From positions 682,001 through 746,000 of the forward strand of contig NZ_JACNMF010000001.1 in the NCBI RefSeq assembly GCF_014270105.1: a stretch of DNA of 64,000 nt, written 5' to 3'. Every line of letters starts with the position of its first letter. Position 1 is the first letter of the stretch. Shown in pieces: positions 16,548 to 26,291 of the stretch. The notes under the pieces are model-generated. The model searched no databases and had not been told where the DNA came from. It saw only the letters and a list, made by a program, of their open reading frames with translations. Source of the stretch: Hyunsoonleella aquatilis. Its GTDB lineage: Bacteria > Bacteroidota > Bacteroidia > Flavobacteriales > Flavobacteriaceae. The translations under genes were made by a program, and so were the position numbers.

Positions 16548-17561
16548 TTAAAGAATGTTTACCTCCGCCTCAATGGAAATATCGAATAGACGTTTGACGG
16601 TTTTTTGGATAAGCCGCGAAAGTTTCAAAATATCCGAACCCTTTGCGCCACCGTAGTTCACAAGTACCAGTGCCTGTTTTTTATGAACGCCGTAGTTCCC
16701 AAAGGTTTTGCCCTTAAATCCAGCTGTTTCGATTAGCCAACCCGCTGGGACTTTTACTTCACTATCAGAAACTGGATAGCTCGGAATCGCTTCAAAATTC
16801 AATTTTAGTTTTTCAAAATGCACTTTTGAAATCACCGGATTTTTGAAGAAACTACCGCTATTGCCAATTTCTTTTGGGTTGGGTAATTTACTTTCCCGGA
16901 TATTGATAACTGCTTTTGAAATATCCTGAATCGTAGGGTTTAGAATGCCCATGTTTTGTAATTCAGAAGTGATGGCGCCGTATGAAGTATATAATCGATG
17001 ATTCCGTTTGGTTAGCTTAAAAACCACACTTGTAATGATATATTTCCCCTTGACCTTTTGTTTGAATATGGAATTCCTATAACCAAATTGGCAATCTTCT
17101 TTAGTAAAAGTTTTTACCTTTTGCGAAGCAATTTCAATAGTATCACACGACACAAAGGTATCTTTAAGCTCCACCCCATAAGCTCCTATATTTTGAATAG
17201 GTGCGGTCCCCACATTTCCAGGAATCAGGGAAAGATTTTCCAATCCGCCATAATCACGCTCCAAACACCAAAGCACAAAATCATGCCAGTTTTCACCGGC
17301 ACAGGCTTTTACCAGTACATAATCCTCAGTTTCACTTTCAACTGAAACTCCTTTTAAATTGACGTGAATCACCAATTTATCCTGATTTTTGGTCAACAGC
17401 ATATTGCTCCCTCCACCTAAAATCAGTTTTTCAGGGTAATCTTCTTGAGCAAGAACATCCTTGAGTTCATCTTCGTCGGATACCGATACATAATGTTTCG
17501 CATTGATATCAATGCCAAAAGTGTTATATTTTTTTAAGGATATGTTTTCTGCAATTTGCAT
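16548..17561 (-). CDS. murB: UDP-N-acetylenolpyruvoylglucosamine reductase
   Basis: FAD-dependent enzyme that reduces UDP-GlcNAc-enolpyruvate to UDP-MurNAc in peptidoglycan synthesis. 337 residues with FAD-binding LGGGSNMLLT (about 48-57), LIPGNVGTAPIQNIGAYG, the active-site serine motif GNSGSFFKNP, and a C-terminal acidic SIEAEVNIL. The YRNSIFK segment marks type I (E. coli-like) MurB. It begins 1 nt after the aminotransferase stop, so the two genes form an operon. Confidence 0.97.
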   Translation of the reverse strand: MQIAENISLKKYNTFGIDINAKHYVSVSDEDELKDVLAQEDYPEKLILGGGSNMLLTKNQDKLVIHVNLKGVSVESETEDYVLVKACAGENWHDFVLWCLERDYGGLENLSLIPGNVGTAPIQNIGAYGVELKDTFVSCDTIEIASQKVKTFTKEDCQFGYRNSIFKQKVKGKYIITSVVFKLTKRNHRLYTSYGAITSELQNMGILNPTIQDISKAVINIRESKLPNPKEIGNSGSFFKNPVISKVHFEKLKLNFEAIPSYPVSDSEVKVPAGWLIETAGFKGKTFGNYGVHKKQALVLVNYGGAKGSDILKLSRLIQKTVKRLFDISIEAEVNIL

Positions 17562-17562
17562 A

Positions 17563-18756
17563 TTAGTCCTCCTTGTACACTTTTAGGGCTTCCTTGATGA
17601 TTTGGACTGCCTTTTTAAGGCGTTCGCTATGAAGCACATAGGCAATCCTGATTTGGTTCAGTCCAATACCAGGAGTGGAATAAAATCCACCGGCTGGAGC
17701 AACCATCACAGTTTCATTTTCCACATGGAAAGATTCCAAAAGCCATTGTGCAAAACGGTCCGAATTTTTAACCGGCAACTCCGCGATGCAGTAAAACGCT
17801 CCTTTTGGGGTGGCAACCTTTACGCCTTCAATCTTATTGAGCTCTTCCATCAAGACATTCCTACGTTTTATATACTCATTTTTAATATTTACAAAATAAG
17901 AAGATGGAGTGTCAAGCGCGGCCTCACTGGCAATCTGTGCATAAGTGGGCGGGCTCAAGCGTGCTTGGGCAAATTTTAATACGGTCTGAATTAAGGTTTT
18001 GTTTCGAGAAACGAGGCAACCAATACGTGCACCACACATGCTGTAACGCTTGGATACCGAATCGATCATAATGGTATGCTCGTCAAGTCCCTCTAGTTCC
18101 ATGACCGAATGGTGCGAATGCCCATCATATGTAAACTCACGATAGACTTCATCTGAAATCAAAAACAGGTCGTGTCTTTTAACCAAATCTGCCAATTGGT
18201 CAATCTCTTCTTTGGAATAAAGATATCCAGTGGGATTACCTGGATTACAAATCATAATAGCTTTAGTCTTTCCGGTAATCAGTTTTTCAAATTCCGAAAT
18301 AGGTGGGAGAGCAAAATTATCTTCAATTCTGGAAATAATGGGTTTTACTTTGACGCTAGCCGCTGTAGCGAAAGCAATGTAGTTTGCGTAAAAAGGCTCA
18401 CAGATTATCACCTCGTCATTAGGATCCATGATGCTTCCAAACAAAAAAGCAATGGCCTCGCTAGCCCCTGTTGTTACTATGATATCCGTATGGGATACTC
18501 TAATATCATGCTCTGCATAATAGTCTGCAATCTTTTTTCTATACGTATCGGAACCCTCGGAACGCGAGTAGGATAGTACTTCCACATCATTTTCGCGTAC
18601 CGCACGAAGTGCCACTTCGGGGGTTTTAATATCGGGTTGTCCAATATTTAGGTAATAGATGTGTTTCCCTTCTGCCTCCGCTTGTTCAGCATAGGGCACC
18701 AGTTTGCGTATAGGCGATTCGGGCATATTGCGCCCTTTTTTTGATATTGACGGCAT
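17563..18756 (-). CDS. Pyridoxal phosphate-dependent aminotransferase (class I/II)
   Basis: A 397-residue fold-type I aminotransferase of the aspartate aminotransferase family. Visible: NIGQPDIKTP near the N-terminus, CNPGNPTG (170-177), SDEVYREFTYDG (201-212), the PLP-binding Lys236 in DSVSKRYSM, and the substrate-carboxylate Arg in LNQIRIAYV. Exact substrates cannot be told from the sequence. Operon with murB. Confidence 0.93.
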   Translation of the reverse strand: MPSISKKGRNMPESPIRKLVPYAEQAEAEGKHIYYLNIGQPDIKTPEVALRAVRENDVEVLSYSRSEGSDTYRKKIADYYAEHDIRVSHTDIIVTTGASEAIAFLFGSIMDPNDEVIICEPFYANYIAFATAASVKVKPIISRIEDNFALPPISEFEKLITGKTKAIMICNPGNPTGYLYSKEEIDQLADLVKRHDLFLISDEVYREFTYDGHSHHSVMELEGLDEHTIMIDSVSKRYSMCGARIGCLVSRNKTLIQTVLKFAQARLSPPTYAQIASEAALDTPSSYFVNIKNEYIKRRNVLMEELNKIEGVKVATPKGAFYCIAELPVKNSDRFAQWLLESFHVENETVMVAPAGGFYSTPGIGLNQIRIAYVLHSERLKKAVQIIKEALKVYKED

Positions 18757-18880
18757 TTTAGTTTAAATGGTCTGCAAAGTTGAGAAAATTATCTTAAAAT
18801 TATTTTAAAAAATAAGCTTAAATTCAAGGTGCTCAACAAAGATTTGTAAATTGAAAACTAGAATTCCCTTAGATTTCACA

Positions 18881-20221
18881 ATGAAAAAACTCCTTTGTTT
18901 TGCTCTTTTTCTTTTGTCATTCATAAATATTTGCCTGGCCCAAAAGGATAGATTTATCATCCAAAATAAAAAAGGGGAAACAAAGGTAAGGTTTAAACTC
19001 ATTAATAATTTGATAGTATTTCCAGTTGAGGTCAATGGTATTGAGCTGTCCTTCATATTGGACACAGGAATTACCAAGCCAATGATTTTTAACATCGTAA
19101 ACATGTCCGATAGTTTAATGGTAAAAAATCCGGAAACTACCATATTAAGAGGGCTTGGTGAAGGTGAATCGGTTGAAGCATTGAAGTCCGATGGGAATGT
19201 GATAAAAATTGGTGATGCCCTAAAACTAGACCAGGATTTATATGCCATTTACGATTCTCGCTTGAATTTTGCTCCAAAGCTTGGCGTACCAATTAATGGC
19301 ATCATCGGTTATGATATTTTAAAGGATTTTGTTGTGGAAATAAACTATTCCAGTAGGTTTTTGAAGTTTTACAATGCTGAAATTTACGAGTATAAAACCT
19401 GCAATTCTTGCGAGGTATTGGGTTTAGGGTTTTATAACAACAAACCCTTTATTCATGCCAACGTCACGGTAAACAAAAAAATATTTCCCGTAAAAATGCT
19501 TGTTGATTCCGGAGGAAGCGATGCCATTTGGTTGTTTGAAAATGATAGTTTGGGAATCAAATGTGGCATGAATTACTTTCGGGATTTCTTGGGATACGGG
19601 TTAAGCGGAAGTGTGTATGGGAGACGTTCCAAAATTGATTGTTTTAGTTTGAATAGTTTCATTATGAAAGATGTGAATGTGGCCTACCCCGATTCCACGT
19701 CGATTAGTTATGATAGGATAATGGAAGGCAGAAACGGCACTATAGCGGGTGAAATTTTAAAGCGTTTTAACATCATTCTTGATTATAAACAGCAACGTAT
19801 CACTTTTAGGAAAAATGGGTATTTCCGAAATAAATTTTTCTATAATAAGTCCGGTATTGTTTTGGAATATGGGGGGTACAGGTATGTCAGGGAAAAAGAT
19901 AATAACGACAATAGTGTAACATATGGCAATAACTCCAGGGCGAGTAGTGCCAAGGTTGTCCTTAACACCAAATATAAACTGAATTTAAAACCGGCTTATA
20001 CCATTGTTGAATTGAGAGAGGGGTCCCCTGGAGCTTTGGCGGGTTTAAAGTTGGGTGATATTATCTTAAAAATTAATGGCAAATTAGCACATAACTATAC
20101 TTTACAAGAAATTACCCAAATGTTTCACGATGACAACGGAAAGTTCATCAGGCTTCTGGTGGAACGCAAAGGGAAGAAGTTTGAGCACAGTTTTAAGTTA
20201 AAGGATATACTACTGAACTAA
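18881..20221 (+). CDS. Secreted retropepsin-like aspartyl protease with PDZ domain
   Basis: A 446-residue protein starting at ATG 18881, which gives a signal peptide (MKKLLCFALFLLSFINICLA); a TTG 30 nt earlier would spoil it. Two retropepsin halves are seen: FILDTG with Asp61 and MLVDSGGSDA with Asp209, so both active-site loops are kept. A C-terminal PDZ domain (about 370-440) has the typical GSPGALAGLKLGDIILKING. Family members are periplasmic or exported proteases of unknown substrate. Distant paralogue of the protein at 23665-24936. Confidence 0.9.
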   Translation: MKKLLCFALFLLSFINICLAQKDRFIIQNKKGETKVRFKLINNLIVFPVEVNGIELSFILDTGITKPMIFNIVNMSDSLMVKNPETTILRGLGEGESVEALKSDGNVIKIGDALKLDQDLYAIYDSRLNFAPKLGVPINGIIGYDILKDFVVEINYSSRFLKFYNAEIYEYKTCNSCEVLGLGFYNNKPFIHANVTVNKKIFPVKMLVDSGGSDAIWLFENDSLGIKCGMNYFRDFLGYGLSGSVYGRRSKIDCFSLNSFIMKDVNVAYPDSTSISYDRIMEGRNGTIAGEILKRFNIILDYKQQRITFRKNGYFRNKFFYNKSGIVLEYGGYRYVREKDNNDNSVTYGNNSRASSAKVVLNTKYKLNLKPAYTIVELREGSPGALAGLKLGDIILKINGKLAHNYTLQEITQMFHDDNGKFIRLLVERKGKKFEHSFKLKDILLN

Positions 20222-20222
20222 A

Positions 20223-20249
20223 AAAGCCCAAACACTTGGTCAGGGCTTT
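20223..20249. terminator. Terminator between the retropepsin-PDZ and DUF1573 genes
   Basis: Stem AAAGCCC / GGGCTTT with a 13-nt loop directly after the retropepsin stop; converging genes share it. Confidence 0.65.
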
Positions 20250-20277
20250 AATTTTGTCAAAGTATAAAAAGTGACTC

Positions 20278-20703
20278 TTATTTCTCCACCAAACTTTTGG
20301 TTTTCTTTTCTAAAACATTGTTTTTGCTGGGGTCAACCACCAAACCTTTAATTTTTAAGGCTACTGTTGGGGTTTCGGCGTTAGACATCACAGTGATGGT
20401 CTTTCTGATAGGATTTACTCTGTTCGTATCATATTTTACTTCAATTTGTCCTGTTTTGCCCGGCATAATGGGGTCTTCAGGTTTTTTGGGGATGGTACAT
20501 CCACAACTTGAAGTTACTTTTGATATGATCAATGGTGCGTCCCCGGTATTGGTAAATTCAAATACTCTCACGCCATTTGATCCTTTTTCAATTGTGCCAT
20601 AATCAATAGTAGTTTCCTTAAACTCAATCTTGGCAACCTTGCCTTGAGCATTAAAAGAAAAGCTAATTAACCCTACAAATAGAATAGTAATAAGATGTTT
20701 CAT
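20278..20703 (-). CDS. DUF1573 domain protein, exported
   Basis: A 141-residue protein with signal peptide (about 1-19) and an Ig-like DUF1573 domain containing the family hallmark TSSCGCTIPKKPEDPI and the following PGKTGQIEVKYDT strand. Common in Bacteroidota envelopes; function unknown. It stands alone between the converging retropepsin gene and the divergent valS. Confidence 0.9.
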   Translation of the reverse strand: MKHLITILFVGLISFSFNAQGKVAKIEFKETTIDYGTIEKGSNGVRVFEFTNTGDAPLIISKVTSSCGCTIPKKPEDPIMPGKTGQIEVKYDTNRVNPIRKTITVMSNAETPTVALKIKGLVVDPSKNNVLEKKTKSLVEK

Positions 20704-20846
20704 CTGCTTGTTTTTTGGTTATTATTTAATGTAAACATAGGTACTTTTTCCACAACCTGCAAAATTAATAGACAAACGGTATAAAACTTAACATTCTTAA
20801 TAATACCATAACCAGCCATCAACTTTCACAGAAAAAGAAATATAAG

Positions 20847-20854
20847 TACTTTTG
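20847..20854 (+). promoter_or_regulatory. -7 promoter element TACTTTTG of valS
   Basis: TACTTTTGCAC matches TAnnTTTG and is 30 nt upstream of the valS ATG. Confidence 0.55.
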
Positions 20855-20884
20855 CACATCTAAAGTCAAAAACTGTTCCAAAGT

Positions 20885-23551
20885 ATGCAAATCCCATCAA
20901 AATACGATGCTAGCAAGGTAGAAAGCAAGTGGTATGATTACTGGATGAAACACGATTATTTTCATTCTGAACCCGATGAAAGAGAGCCCTATACCATCGT
21001 GATTCCCCCACCAAATGTGACAGGGGTTTTGCACATGGGGCATATGCTGAATAATACCATTCAGGATGTATTGATTCGTCGTGCGCGTTTGCAGGGCAAA
21101 AACGCCTGCTGGGTGCCCGGAACGGACCATGCTTCTATTGCCACTGAGGCCAAAGTGGTAGCTAAATTAAAAGAACAGGGTATTGATAAAAACGACTTGA
21201 CTCGAGAAGAGTTTTTAAAGCACGCTTGGGATTGGACGTACGAATACGGTGGCGTAATTTTAGAGCAGTTGAAGAAATTGGGCTGTTCCTGCGATTGGGA
21301 CCGCACAAAATTCACGATGGATGACGATATGTCAGAAGCTGTCATCAAAGTTTTTGTGGATTTGCACAATAAAGGACTGATTTATAGAGGGTATCGCATG
21401 GTTAACTGGGATCCCGAAGCCAAAACCACCCTTTCTGATGAAGAAGTGGAATATGTGGATAAACAAGGGAAGTTATATCATGTTAAGTATCGAATCGAAG
21501 GTTCCGACCAGACTTTAACTATTGCCACCACCCGGCCTGAAACCATTTTAGGCGATACCGCGATTTGTATCAACCCAAATGATGACAGACATGTTAATCT
21601 AAAAGGGAAAAAAGCCATAGTTCCAATTGCCAATCGCGTTATTCCGATTATTGAAGATGAATATGTGGATTTGGAATTTGGGACGGGATGCCTAAAAGTG
21701 ACGCCTGCCCATGATGAAAATGACAAGGTTTTAGGCGATAAGCATAATTTAGAGGTGATTGACATCTTTAATGAAGATGCCACATTGAATAGTTATGGCT
21801 TGCATTACAAAGGCAAAGACCGCTTTGAGGTGAGAAAAGCGATTGTAAAAGAACTTGAAAGTCTCGGATTGATTGCTAAAATCGAAGATTATAACAACCG
21901 TGTCGGTATTTCCGAACGCACCAAAGCGATTATTGAGCCTCGATTATCTGATCAATGGTTTTTAAAAATGGAGGATTTGGTAAAACCTGCCATTAATTCC
22001 GTATTGAAGGATGGCGATGTTAAATTGTTTCCAAAGAAATTTGAAAACACCTACCGCCATTGGATGGAAAATATCCGCGATTGGAATATTTCACGACAAT
22101 TGTTGTGGGGGCAACAGATACCGGCCTATTTCTATGGTGATGGCAAAGACGATTTTGTGGTGGCTGAAACCCTTGAAGAAGCCTTGGAATTGGCAAATGA
22201 AAAACGAAATGTCACGCTGAGCGCTCCCGATAGCTATCGGGACGAAGCGCCTTTAACGTTGAAAGACTTACGCCAAGAATCCGACGTGGTCGATACCTGG
22301 TTTTCCTCATGGTTATGGCCCATGTCAGTGTTTGACGGCATTCGCAATCCTGAAAATGCGGATATAAAATACTATTATCCCACCAATGATTTAGTAACTG
22401 GGCCGGATATCTTGTTTTTCTGGGTGGCACGAATGATTATTGCGGGGTACGAATTTAAAGGTGAAAAGCCTTTTGAAAATGTATACCTCACTGGGTTGGT
22501 ACGTGATAAGCAACGCCGAAAGATGGCTAAATCCTTGGGGAATTCACCTGATGCTTTGAAATTGATCGAGGAATATGGTGCCGATGGAATCCGCGTGGGT
22601 TTATTATTAAGTTCTGCGGCAGGGAATGATTTGTTGTTCGATGAAGCATTGTGCCAACAAGGCAAAGCGTTTGGAAATAAGATATGGAATACGTTTAGAT
22701 TGGTGCAAGGTTGGGAAATCGACCAAAACTTAGAACAACCCGAAACGGCAAAAGTGGGGCTGGAATGGTACCAATCCAAATTCCAAAAAGCATTGGCCGA
22801 GATTGAAGACCATTTTAGCAAATACCGCTTAAGCGATGCTTTAATGACGATTTACAAGCTCATCATGGATGATTTTTCTTCATGGCTATTGGAAATTGTA
22901 AAGCCTGGCTATCAGCAACCGATTGATGCCAAAACCTACACTGCGGTAATCGATGCGTTGGAGAATAACCTAAAGATTTTACATCCTTTTATGCCGTTTT
23001 TAACGGAAGAAATTTGGCAGTTTATTGCAGAACGTACCACTGAAGGGGCTTTAATTATTGCCAAATGGCCCGAAGCTAAAGCCATAAATGAATCTTTGAT
23101 TTCAGAATTTGAATTTGCCACCGAAGTCATTTCCGGTATCAGAAATATCAGAAAGCAAAAGAATATAGCCTTTAAAGATGCGATTGCGTTTTCAATGATT
23201 AACAATGAAAATACAGCTTCAACTTTTGATGCGGTAATAACGAAATTGGGGAATCTGGAAGCTATCGATTATGTCAATGAAACTGTGGATGGCGCATTAA
23301 CCTTCCGTGTGAAATCCAACGAATATTTTATCCCAATGTCCGGAGCCATTGATGTAGAGGCCGAAATCAAAAAACTCACCGAGGAACTGAATTATACCGA
23401 AGGCTTCCTTAAATCCGTACAGAAAAAACTGTCCAACGAACGTTTTGTCAGCAACGCCCCCGAGCAGGTAGTAGCCAGCGAAAAGAAAAAGGAAAGTGAT
23501 GCTTTGGCCAAGATTGAAACACTGAAGGCTAGTTTGGCTAGTTTGGGGTAG
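20885..23551 (+). CDS. valS: Valine--tRNA ligase
   Basis: Class I aminoacyl-tRNA synthetase, 888 residues. [13 protein letters not shown] holds the HIGH motif (50-53, HMGH); KMAKS is at 546-550; the editing (CP1) domain has the [13 protein letters not shown] segment; the anticodon-binding domain and a C-terminal coiled coil ([19 protein letters not shown]) follow. Residues 446-456 ([11 protein letters not shown]) look like an extra loop encoded by a dispersed palindrome inserted in frame at 22225-22242, between the CP domain and the DTWFSSW segment. The frame is intact, so the enzyme is expected to be functional. Confidence 0.98.
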   Translation: MQIPSKYDASKVESKWYDYWMKHDYFHSEPDEREPYTIVIPPPNVTGVLHMGHMLNNTIQDVLIRRARLQGKNACWVPGTDHASIATEAKVVAKLKEQGIDKNDLTREEFLKHAWDWTYEYGGVILEQLKKLGCSCDWDRTKFTMDDDMSEAVIKVFVDLHNKGLIYRGYRMVNWDPEAKTTLSDEEVEYVDKQGKLYHVKYRIEGSDQTLTIATTRPETILGDTAICINPNDDRHVNLKGKKAIVPIANRVIPIIEDEYVDLEFGTGCLKVTPAHDENDKVLGDKHNLEVIDIFNEDATLNSYGLHYKGKDRFEVRKAIVKELESLGLIAKIEDYNNRVGISERTKAIIEPRLSDQWFLKMEDLVKPAINSVLKDGDVKLFPKKFENTYRHWMENIRDWNISRQLLWGQQIPAYFYGDGKDDFVVAETLEEALELANEKRNVTLSAPDSYRDEAPLTLKDLRQESDVVDTWFSSWLWPMSVFDGIRNPENADIKYYYPTNDLVTGPDILFFWVARMIIAGYEFKGEKPFENVYLTGLVRDKQRRKMAKSLGNSPDALKLIEEYGADGIRVGLLLSSAAGNDLLFDEALCQQGKAFGNKIWNTFRLVQGWEIDQNLEQPETAKVGLEWYQSKFQKALAEIEDHFSKYRLSDALMTIYKLIMDDFSSWLLEIVKPGYQQPIDAKTYTAVIDALENNLKILHPFMPFLTEEIWQFIAERTTEGALIIAKWPEAKAINESLISEFEFATEVISGIRNIRKQKNIAFKDAIAFSMINNENTASTFDAVITKLGNLEAIDYVNETVDGALTFRVKSNEYFIPMSGAIDVEAEIKKLTEELNYTEGFLKSVQKKLSNERFVSNAPEQVVASEKKKESDALAKIETLKASLASLG
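22225..22242. repeat. Dispersed palindrome TCCCGATAGCTATCGGGA inside valS
   Basis: 18-bp perfect palindrome, same core as the 20-bp palindromes at 35661-35680 and 39129-39148. It reads PDSYR in the valS frame. Confidence 0.9.
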
Positions 23552-23664
23552 GTTTTTAGTTCTTGTTAGACGTCTATCTCCCATAATTTGTAGGGCGAAG
23601 GTTTTTCAAAAAGGACAGTTGGTTTGTGGATGTAGTTTCTGTTATTTGCTGTTTTTATTTAAAA

Positions 23665-24936
23665 TCAAAGTTTTTTCAATATAAATTCCTTTTTATTTTC
23701 TTTAAAAGTGAATTTAGTATAATCTATTTCGCCGTCTTCGTTTCTTGGAAAAATTATCGAAATATTCATTGGTTTGAAACTAAACTTAGCATTATTTATT
23801 GGGATTAAGGGCAGTGGATTTTTTCCTTCTGCTTTAAAGTATAAGAGATTTCTTTTGCCTTCTAATATCATGGTATATGGAAGGTCTGAAGAGTAATACT
23901 TTCCTTCACATAATTTTAAGGAAGCATTATTGATTACAAAAGTCTCTTCTACTGGTCGAATGCCTAGGCTCTTGTTGGTATAATCAATCAACAAATTAAA
24001 GCGTTCCAATTCTTTTAAGCCAATATGTCCTTCTCTATACTTATCGCGAGAATGCCCAGTGGACGAAAACCTAACTGGCATTGCCCAATTTGTGAATCCA
24101 GCAATTTCCAAACTATGAACAGGCCATGAAGTGCCCATCATTGGTTTACCATCTATTCCCATGCCTATCACTTGTTCTTTACGCTTTACTGGGGCAGTTA
24201 TGTTTTTGTTCTGATTAGTTTTTACCCACATATAGTTCATGTTTCCTAAATCAAAATGTACTTTTATTGGAATTTTTTCGTCTTCAGGCTTAATACGTAA
24301 ATTGATATTGCAATAAGGCTTGTTGTTTATAAACTCAAAATCCGAATAGACCCAATCGTGTTGGGGAATATCCTCCTCTGGATTATGCAATGTCAAGGTT
24401 TTGCTTTCTTGGTTAATTTCTAACACCACAAACCTCAAAAGATCATAACCTATAATGCCGTCATATGGTACGTTATCATAAAAGGTGTTTTTGAAAAACA
24501 TTTCTGGTGGCCACAACCCTACAGATAGATTTTTAAGAAAAATATTATCATTCAATTTAAGATGTAATCCATCAATAAATTTCACGGGTTTTTCCATATA
24601 GATTTGTGTATGTGAGCCAATTTTATCATGTTCACCCAAAGGGTCTTGAAATCCAATGGCTCTATCAGATTCAAAAATACAGGTGATGGGAGCGCCTGTA
24701 TCTAAAACAAAGTTTAACTGTTTTGAATTATTTATTTGAAGTTTAATAACAATTAATCCGTTAATGATCTTGTAAGGAAGTGTTACTGGGCTTTCTAGTT
24801 TGTTGACCATAACTAACTCTTTAGTACTTTTCCCATTAGGATTGCAAGAGTAAAGTAATATTATGATCACTATGATTATGTGTAGTTTCATTCTCGATAA
24901 GAATTGTAGGTTTTTAATTTTCTTAATAACGTTCAT
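23665..24936 (-). CDS. Retropepsin-like aspartyl protease, lipoprotein, no PDZ
   Basis: A 423-residue protein. Lipoprotein signal ending LLYSC (Cys31; the internal ATG at 24889-24891 would give a shorter, more typical signal peptide, while the used ATG lies 2 nt after the stop of the HTH gene). The first active-site loop FVLDTG (Asp79) is intact; the second is HFDLGNMN (Asp229-Leu-Gly), so Ser/Thr of the DSG/DTG motif is lost. The shared segment GYDLLRFVVLEIN links it to the protein at 18881-20221. Last gene of the unit with DUF2975 and HTH genes. Confidence 0.82.
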   Translation of the reverse strand: MNVIKKIKNLQFLSRMKLHIIIVIIILLYSCNPNGKSTKELVMVNKLESPVTLPYKIINGLIVIKLQINNSKQLNFVLDTGAPITCIFESDRAIGFQDPLGEHDKIGSHTQIYMEKPVKFIDGLHLKLNDNIFLKNLSVGLWPPEMFFKNTFYDNVPYDGIIGYDLLRFVVLEINQESKTLTLHNPEEDIPQHDWVYSDFEFINNKPYCNINLRIKPEDEKIPIKVHFDLGNMNYMWVKTNQNKNITAPVKRKEQVIGMGIDGKPMMGTSWPVHSLEIAGFTNWAMPVRFSSTGHSRDKYREGHIGLKELERFNLLIDYTNKSLGIRPVEETFVINNASLKLCEGKYYSSDLPYTMILEGKRNLLYFKAEGKNPLPLIPINNAKFSFKPMNISIIFPRNEDGEIDYTKFTFKENKKEFILKKL

Positions 24937-24937
24937 C

Positions 24938-25150
24938 TTACGAATCTGAGGGAATGTGTTCTAATATATCTCCAGGTTGACATTCCAATATTTCACAAAT
25001 ACTATTCAAGGTGTTAAACCTTATACCTTTTACCTTGCCAGTTTTCAGTAAAGAAAGATTGGTTTCCGATATGCCAATAATCTCAGCTAATTCTTTTAGT
25101 TTCATTTTACGTTTGGCCAACATAACGTCTAGGTTTACAACTATACTCAT
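24938..25150 (-). CDS. Small Cro/CI-type helix-turn-helix regulator (YozG-like)
   Basis: A 70-residue single-domain XRE regulator: KLKELAEIIGISETNLSLLKTGKVKGIRFNTLNSICEILECQPGDIL (described in parts) forms the five-helix HTH. This class is almost always paired with a DUF2975 membrane protein; here the start ATG overlaps the DUF2975 stop by 4 nt (ATGA). Probably represses its own promoter through the palindrome at 25742-25758. Confidence 0.93.
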   Translation of the reverse strand: MSIVVNLDVMLAKRKMKLKELAEIIGISETNLSLLKTGKVKGIRFNTLNSICEILECQPGDILEHIPSDS

Positions 25151-25704
25151 ATCATGGCATCCTTATCCTCCTGCAGGAGTTGTCCTTCTTTAAAAACTTC
25201 GCTCAAACTGAGACTAAATAGAGCAAAAACTAACTCGCTAAAAGGCAACCCTATTTCTAAACCAATACCATGCTGTCCCTCATCAATAAAATTTACCGTT
25301 CCAAAAACGGCAAGTACTAAGGTGTATTTGGCTATTTGTCTAAAATACAACGTGTTTTTGCTATGGAACGTTTTATAGTCTCTAACCGATTTCAAAATTT
25401 TAATCATTTTATGAATGCATAATATAATCAGAAATACTCTTGCAGATTCTCTGAGAAGAATCCATAGTTTCATTCCCGGGCCAATCTCGGTAAAGAGGGT
25501 ACTGCTTGTTTTGATATCACATTCGGTGCATATGTGAAAGGTTGAGAGATTCCCATCATTCAATATTTTCAAATCAGAATAAGTTTCTGGAAAAATGTAA
25601 ACATAACTTAGTCCAAAAACGAATACAGTTACTAAGGCTATCAAAAGCCAAAAAGTGAACCTGTTGATGGCTATCGTGGCTCCAATTATTTTATTTCGTT
25701 TCAT
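25147..25704 (-). CDS. DUF2975 membrane protein
   Basis: A 185-residue integral membrane protein with four predicted helices (about 10-32, 80-100, 120-140, 150-170). I start it at ATG 25702-25704 (MKRNKIIGATIAINRF); longer starts run into the promoter element and operator. Partner of the downstream HTH gene in the common DUF2975-YozG pair. Role unknown; possibly a sensor that controls the regulator. Confidence 0.88.
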   Translation of the reverse strand: MKRNKIIGATIAINRFTFWLLIALVTVFVFGLSYVYIFPETYSDLKILNDGNLSTFHICTECDIKTSSTLFTEIGPGMKLWILLRESARVFLIILCIHKMIKILKSVRDYKTFHSKNTLYFRQIAKYTLVLAVFGTVNFIDEGQHGIGLEIGLPFSELVFALFSLSLSEVFKEGQLLQEDKDAMI

Positions 25705-25727
25705 GAATATTAAATTTTTATTTGATA

Positions 25728-25735
25728 CAAACATA
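25728..25735 (-). promoter_or_regulatory. -7 promoter element TATGTTTG of the DUF2975-HTH unit
   Basis: TATGTTTG on the minus strand matches TAnnTTTG, 23 nt upstream of the DUF2975 ATG, immediately next to the palindrome at 25742-25758. Confidence 0.6.
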
Positions 25736-25741
25736 AAAAAA

Positions 25742-25758
25742 TTTATGTAAAACATAAA
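25742..25758. promoter_or_regulatory. Palindromic operator candidate TTTATGTAAAACATAAA
   Basis: Perfect 7-3-7 inverted repeat (TTTATGT-AAA-ACATAAA) between the expected -33 and -7 positions of the DUF2975-HTH promoter. Additional half sites ACATAAA at 25731-25737 and TCATAAA at 25766-25772. Position fits repression by the small XRE regulator. Confidence 0.65.
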
Positions 25759-25772
25759 ATAATTTTCATAAA

Positions 25773-26024
25773 ATATAATTTTTTAGATACACGTGGTATT
25801 CATAATATAATACAATTTTGGGGTAATGTGCTGTTTTAGTACTCAAGCAAATTCAGCCAATGTGACCCATATCTGATAGTACCGAATTAAGTCGATATTA
25901 TTTACGAAGTCAAGAAAGAGGTTGCCAAATCTCCTCCCATAAGTTTTTGGGAAATGACATTAAGTTCATAGGTATCACCCGAAAAATGATACACACGATG
26001 CAAATGTGCTTAGGTGCTTTTAAG
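25773..26024. other. Spacer with no supported gene
   Basis: About 250 bp downstream of the acyl-CoA-binding protein gene. A broken minus-strand frame yields a short coding-like run (around GDTYELNVISQKLMGGDLAT), interrupted by stops on both sides. This may be a gene remnant but I cannot name it. Confidence 0.35.
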
Positions 26025-26291
26025 CTACTCCCGATACAAAAAGTAAGTATTCACCAAATCAATATAGGCTTGTTTGGCCTCTTCTTCGGTTACGTTTCTT
26101 ACCTGGAATAGTGCATTGGTTTTAAAGGCGTTGATGATGGGCTTTTTGCCACGCGGTTTGCCATAGTCATTTGTGGCTTTTTTGTAGTAGGCGTAAAGTT
26201 TCAGAAGCACGTCAGCAGGAAAGGGGTCAGTGTAGGCATTAACGCGAGCTACCGCTTCCTCAAACTCCTTATCTAAAACCTCGTTACGCAT
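26025..26291 (-). CDS. Acyl-CoA-binding protein
   Basis: An 88-residue ACBP: four-helix protein that binds long-chain acyl-CoA. Conserved family segments are seen in DPFPADVLLKLYAYYKKAT, NDYGKPRGKKP (variant of the YKQATVGD and KAK regions) and EEAKQAYIDLV. Overlaps the psd gene by 8 nt, so it is the last gene of the phospholipid unit. Confidence 0.9.
   Translation of the reverse strand: MRNEVLDKEFEEAVARVNAYTDPFPADVLLKLYAYYKKATNDYGKPRGKKPIINAFKTNALFQVRNVTEEEAKQAYIDLVNTYFLYRE

Noticed and set aside
25773-26024. Possible pseudogene on the minus strand
   Set aside because: A short coding-like run is cut by stops and could not be linked to a family by reading; kept only as a spacer note.
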